DNA from: JAIQFF01 sp963788505
GTDB lineage: Bacteria > Acidobacteriota > Terriglobia > Terriglobales > Acidobacteriaceae
Assembly: GCA_963788505.1 (NCBI GenBank)
Contig: CAWBGY010000009.1
Span: 620,001 to 684,000 of the forward strand
Reading direction: 5' to 3'
DNA length: 64,000 nucleotides
In this document: in pieces, positions 62,727-64,000 of the stretch
Layout of the letters: each line of letters opens with the position of its first letter
Numbering within the stretch: the stretch's first letter is position 1
Position numbers and translations under genes: made by a program
The notes under the pieces: model-generated
Databases searched by the model: none
Seen by the model: the letters and a program-made list of their open reading frames with translations, nothing else
What the model was told of the DNA's origin: nothing

Positions 62727-64000
62727 CTACTGCATGTGTTTATAGATGCCGCGCGCCGAGGAGAGCATATCCAGCACCGCCTTCTTCTCCGCGTCCGTGT
62801 TCCAGTCCTGGTTCGACTTGGCAGCGTCGATCATGCGATCGATCCAGGCGATGAAATAAGCCGCGTCTGCAACCGGTTTGGGATGTGACCCGGCGACCGT
62901 TACGTAGACCGGACTGGTGGTCGCGTAGGGATACATATCCAGCACCGGATGCTCGGCTTGCTCGCTCCAGGCGCGCAGCAAGCACCACCCGCTGCGTGAA
63001 ATCGGGACCGTGTCCTCCACGTCCGCCTCTTCCCGGTTGCCGTCCAGTTTCAAATCACGCACCACTTCGCCGTTGCAGATCACCTGCAGGTGATCGACGG
63101 GCACGAAGGACCGCAGCCAGGCCGTGAACTTCACCTTGTTCTCGCCGCTGGGCAACGACAGGTCATCCCCGAGTTGTTTGCCCCCCAGCGAAAATCCCAG
63201 CAATGGCCCGTTCGTCGCAAAAGTGCGGCCGCGTTTGATCGAATCCAGCCACACACTGATATCGAGAGGGCCGTCTGGAACTTTGGCGTAAACCCGATTC
63301 AACCCCACGGGCCCGCGCAGAGACGCGTAGTCGGCCATCGCATCCGTGCCCGCCGCGGTCGGCAATCGGAATCCACAGTTCAGCAGCCGGTACCACACGT
63401 TCGCGGTTGATTTATGCTCCGCGAATCCCATGACTTCGATGTAATCCACCTTGCCCAGCGCCAGATCCACCGGCAGTTCATGGGTCAGGGACGCGTCCTT
63501 TGCCGGATCGGGGACTGAATCATAGGGATGAACATAACCGACCAGCGCGTGCTGTTCATGCGCCATGTCAGCCACCATCGCATTGGCGGGAAAGAGGCTG
63601 GCTGCTGCCGTCCCCGGATAGGCGGCGTAGCCGGGCAAAAGAAAATTCCGGGTGAGATTCAGCAAGCCCAGATGTCCCCAATAGCTGGTGTGAAATTCCT
63701 GGCCATGCAGCAACAGATTGGTCGCAGTCGAAGCCGGGTCGGGCCGGGGGCTGAAGTATGCGATATCAGGAATGCGTTGCTCTTTATTGACAACCAGATC
63801 TTCGACAATCTGCAGGTTCTCGGATGCTGCCTGCGCCACCAGGTGCTGGGGCGTGTTGCGATACGTGCCTCCGTAGTTCATATGCACGTGAACATCCCCG
63901 CTGACCCACTGCGAGCCAGCGTCCTTTGGGAGGCTGAGTGGCTGTAGATGAATCGTCAGCCCAGATGTTTGGTCCGCCTTGATGGTCACGCTTCGTCGTT
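62727..64000 (-). CDS. CehA/McbA-type metallohydrolase (PHP-like), cut by right edge
   Basis: The 420-residue C-terminal part of a longer protein; the frame stays open to the window edge and the N-terminus lies outside. The metal-binding SGDVHVHMNYGG starts the hydrolase domain, followed by HGQEFHTSYWGHLGLLNLT, GYVHPYDS and TAAGTDAMADY. All fit the CehA/McbA family of PHP-fold metallohydrolases, which often follow a regulatory beta-sandwich domain. Enzymes of this group cleave phosphoester or carbamate bonds; substrate here is unknown. The stop is at 62727-62729, 60 bp beyond the convergent ada gene. Confidence 0.85.
   Translation of the reverse strand, partial: RRSVTIKADQTSGLTIHLQPLSLPKDAGSQWVSGDVHVHMNYGGTYRNTPQHLVAQAASENLQIVEDLVVNKEQRIPDIAYFSPRPDPASTATNLLLHGQEFHTSYWGHLGLLNLTRNFLLPGYAAYPGTAAASLFPANAMVADMAHEQHALVGYVHPYDSVPDPAKDASLTHELPVDLALGKVDYIEVMGFAEHKSTANVWYRLLNCGFRLPTAAGTDAMADYASLRGPVGLNRVYAKVPDGPLDISVWLDSIKRGRTFATNGPLLGFSLGGKQLGDDLSLPSGENKVKFTAWLRSFVPVDHLQVICNGEVVRDLKLDGNREEADVEDTVPISRSGWCLLRAWSEQAEHPVLDMYPYATTSPVYVTVAGSHPKPVADAAYFIAWIDRMIDAAKSNQDWNTDAEKKAVLDMLSSARGIYKHMQ

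Noticed and set aside
1..64000. CRISPR arrays, rRNA genes, phage structural genes, toxin-antitoxin pairs
   Set aside because: No regularly spaced repeats other than the 21-22 bp array (no spacers), no rRNA-like sequence, and no protein of those types were seen.

Overview
The window looks like soil Acidobacteriota (Terriglobia-type) chromosome, probably a metagenome-derived contig. The signs are several very large Oar-like TonB-dependent receptors with an N-terminal carboxypeptidase-regulatory domain, an acidobacterial-type VWA protein, a CRTAC1 (FG-GAP/ASPIC-UnbV) protein, secreted TPR proteins and GC-rich coding sequence. This assignment is inferred from gene content, not from a marker gene. 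The only RNA gene I find is tRNA-Val(GAC) at 9231..9307.

Layout: 1-20.2 kb is a glycan-utilisation region. It has two SDR dehydrogenases (one lacking the catalytic Tyr), a TonB-dependent receptor, an NPCBM-GH36 alpha-galactosidase, a GH27/36-type enzyme with a PKD domain, a secreted amidohydrolase, an AgaR-like DeoR repressor, a secreted TIM-barrel hydrolase of unknown specificity, an internally deleted agaS-like sugar isomerase remnant and a second large receptor. The repressor type, the isomerase remnant and a 12-bp sequence shared by two intergenic regions point to galactose or amino-galactose glycans. About 1 kb at 8.3-9.3 kb is a scar of IS3, IS110 and integrase fragments next to tRNA-Val.

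20.4-26 kb holds an outer-membrane barrel protein and a hemicellulose pair, GH67 alpha-glucuronidase and CE15 glucuronoyl esterase. Both enzymes of the pair have their catalytic residues. 26-31 kb holds a CRTAC1 protein, a broken TonB receptor, a clear terminator, a TPR protein and a stand-alone receiver domain.

31-36.4 kb looks like a metal-uptake module: a frameshifted TonB receptor diverges from an ECF transporter (cbiM/nikM, cbiQ, cbiO with a His-rich tail). Two GTA..AC-N13-GTG..TAC palindromes lie in the shared promoter region and resemble NikR operators. 36.4-36.7 kb is a MITE-like element with 15-bp terminal inverted repeats, followed by a tandem array derived from its right end. 36.7-45.2 kb is an mdtABC-type RND efflux operon and a Fur-family regulator; TTGCAACTCA repeats occur upstream of both.

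45.3-64 kb holds a VWA protein translationally coupled to a Gly-rich TonB receptor, a methyltransferase-PAP2-Lgt fusion split by a frameshift, a lipocalin-like protein, a frameshifted GH32, a DUF481 barrel, tatA, a TPR protein, small secreted proteins, a CBM9-like protein, ada, and the 3' part of a CehA/McbA-type metallohydrolase cut by the right edge. At least five genes for surface or secreted proteins carry single frameshifts, so either local gene decay or assembly indels must be considered.
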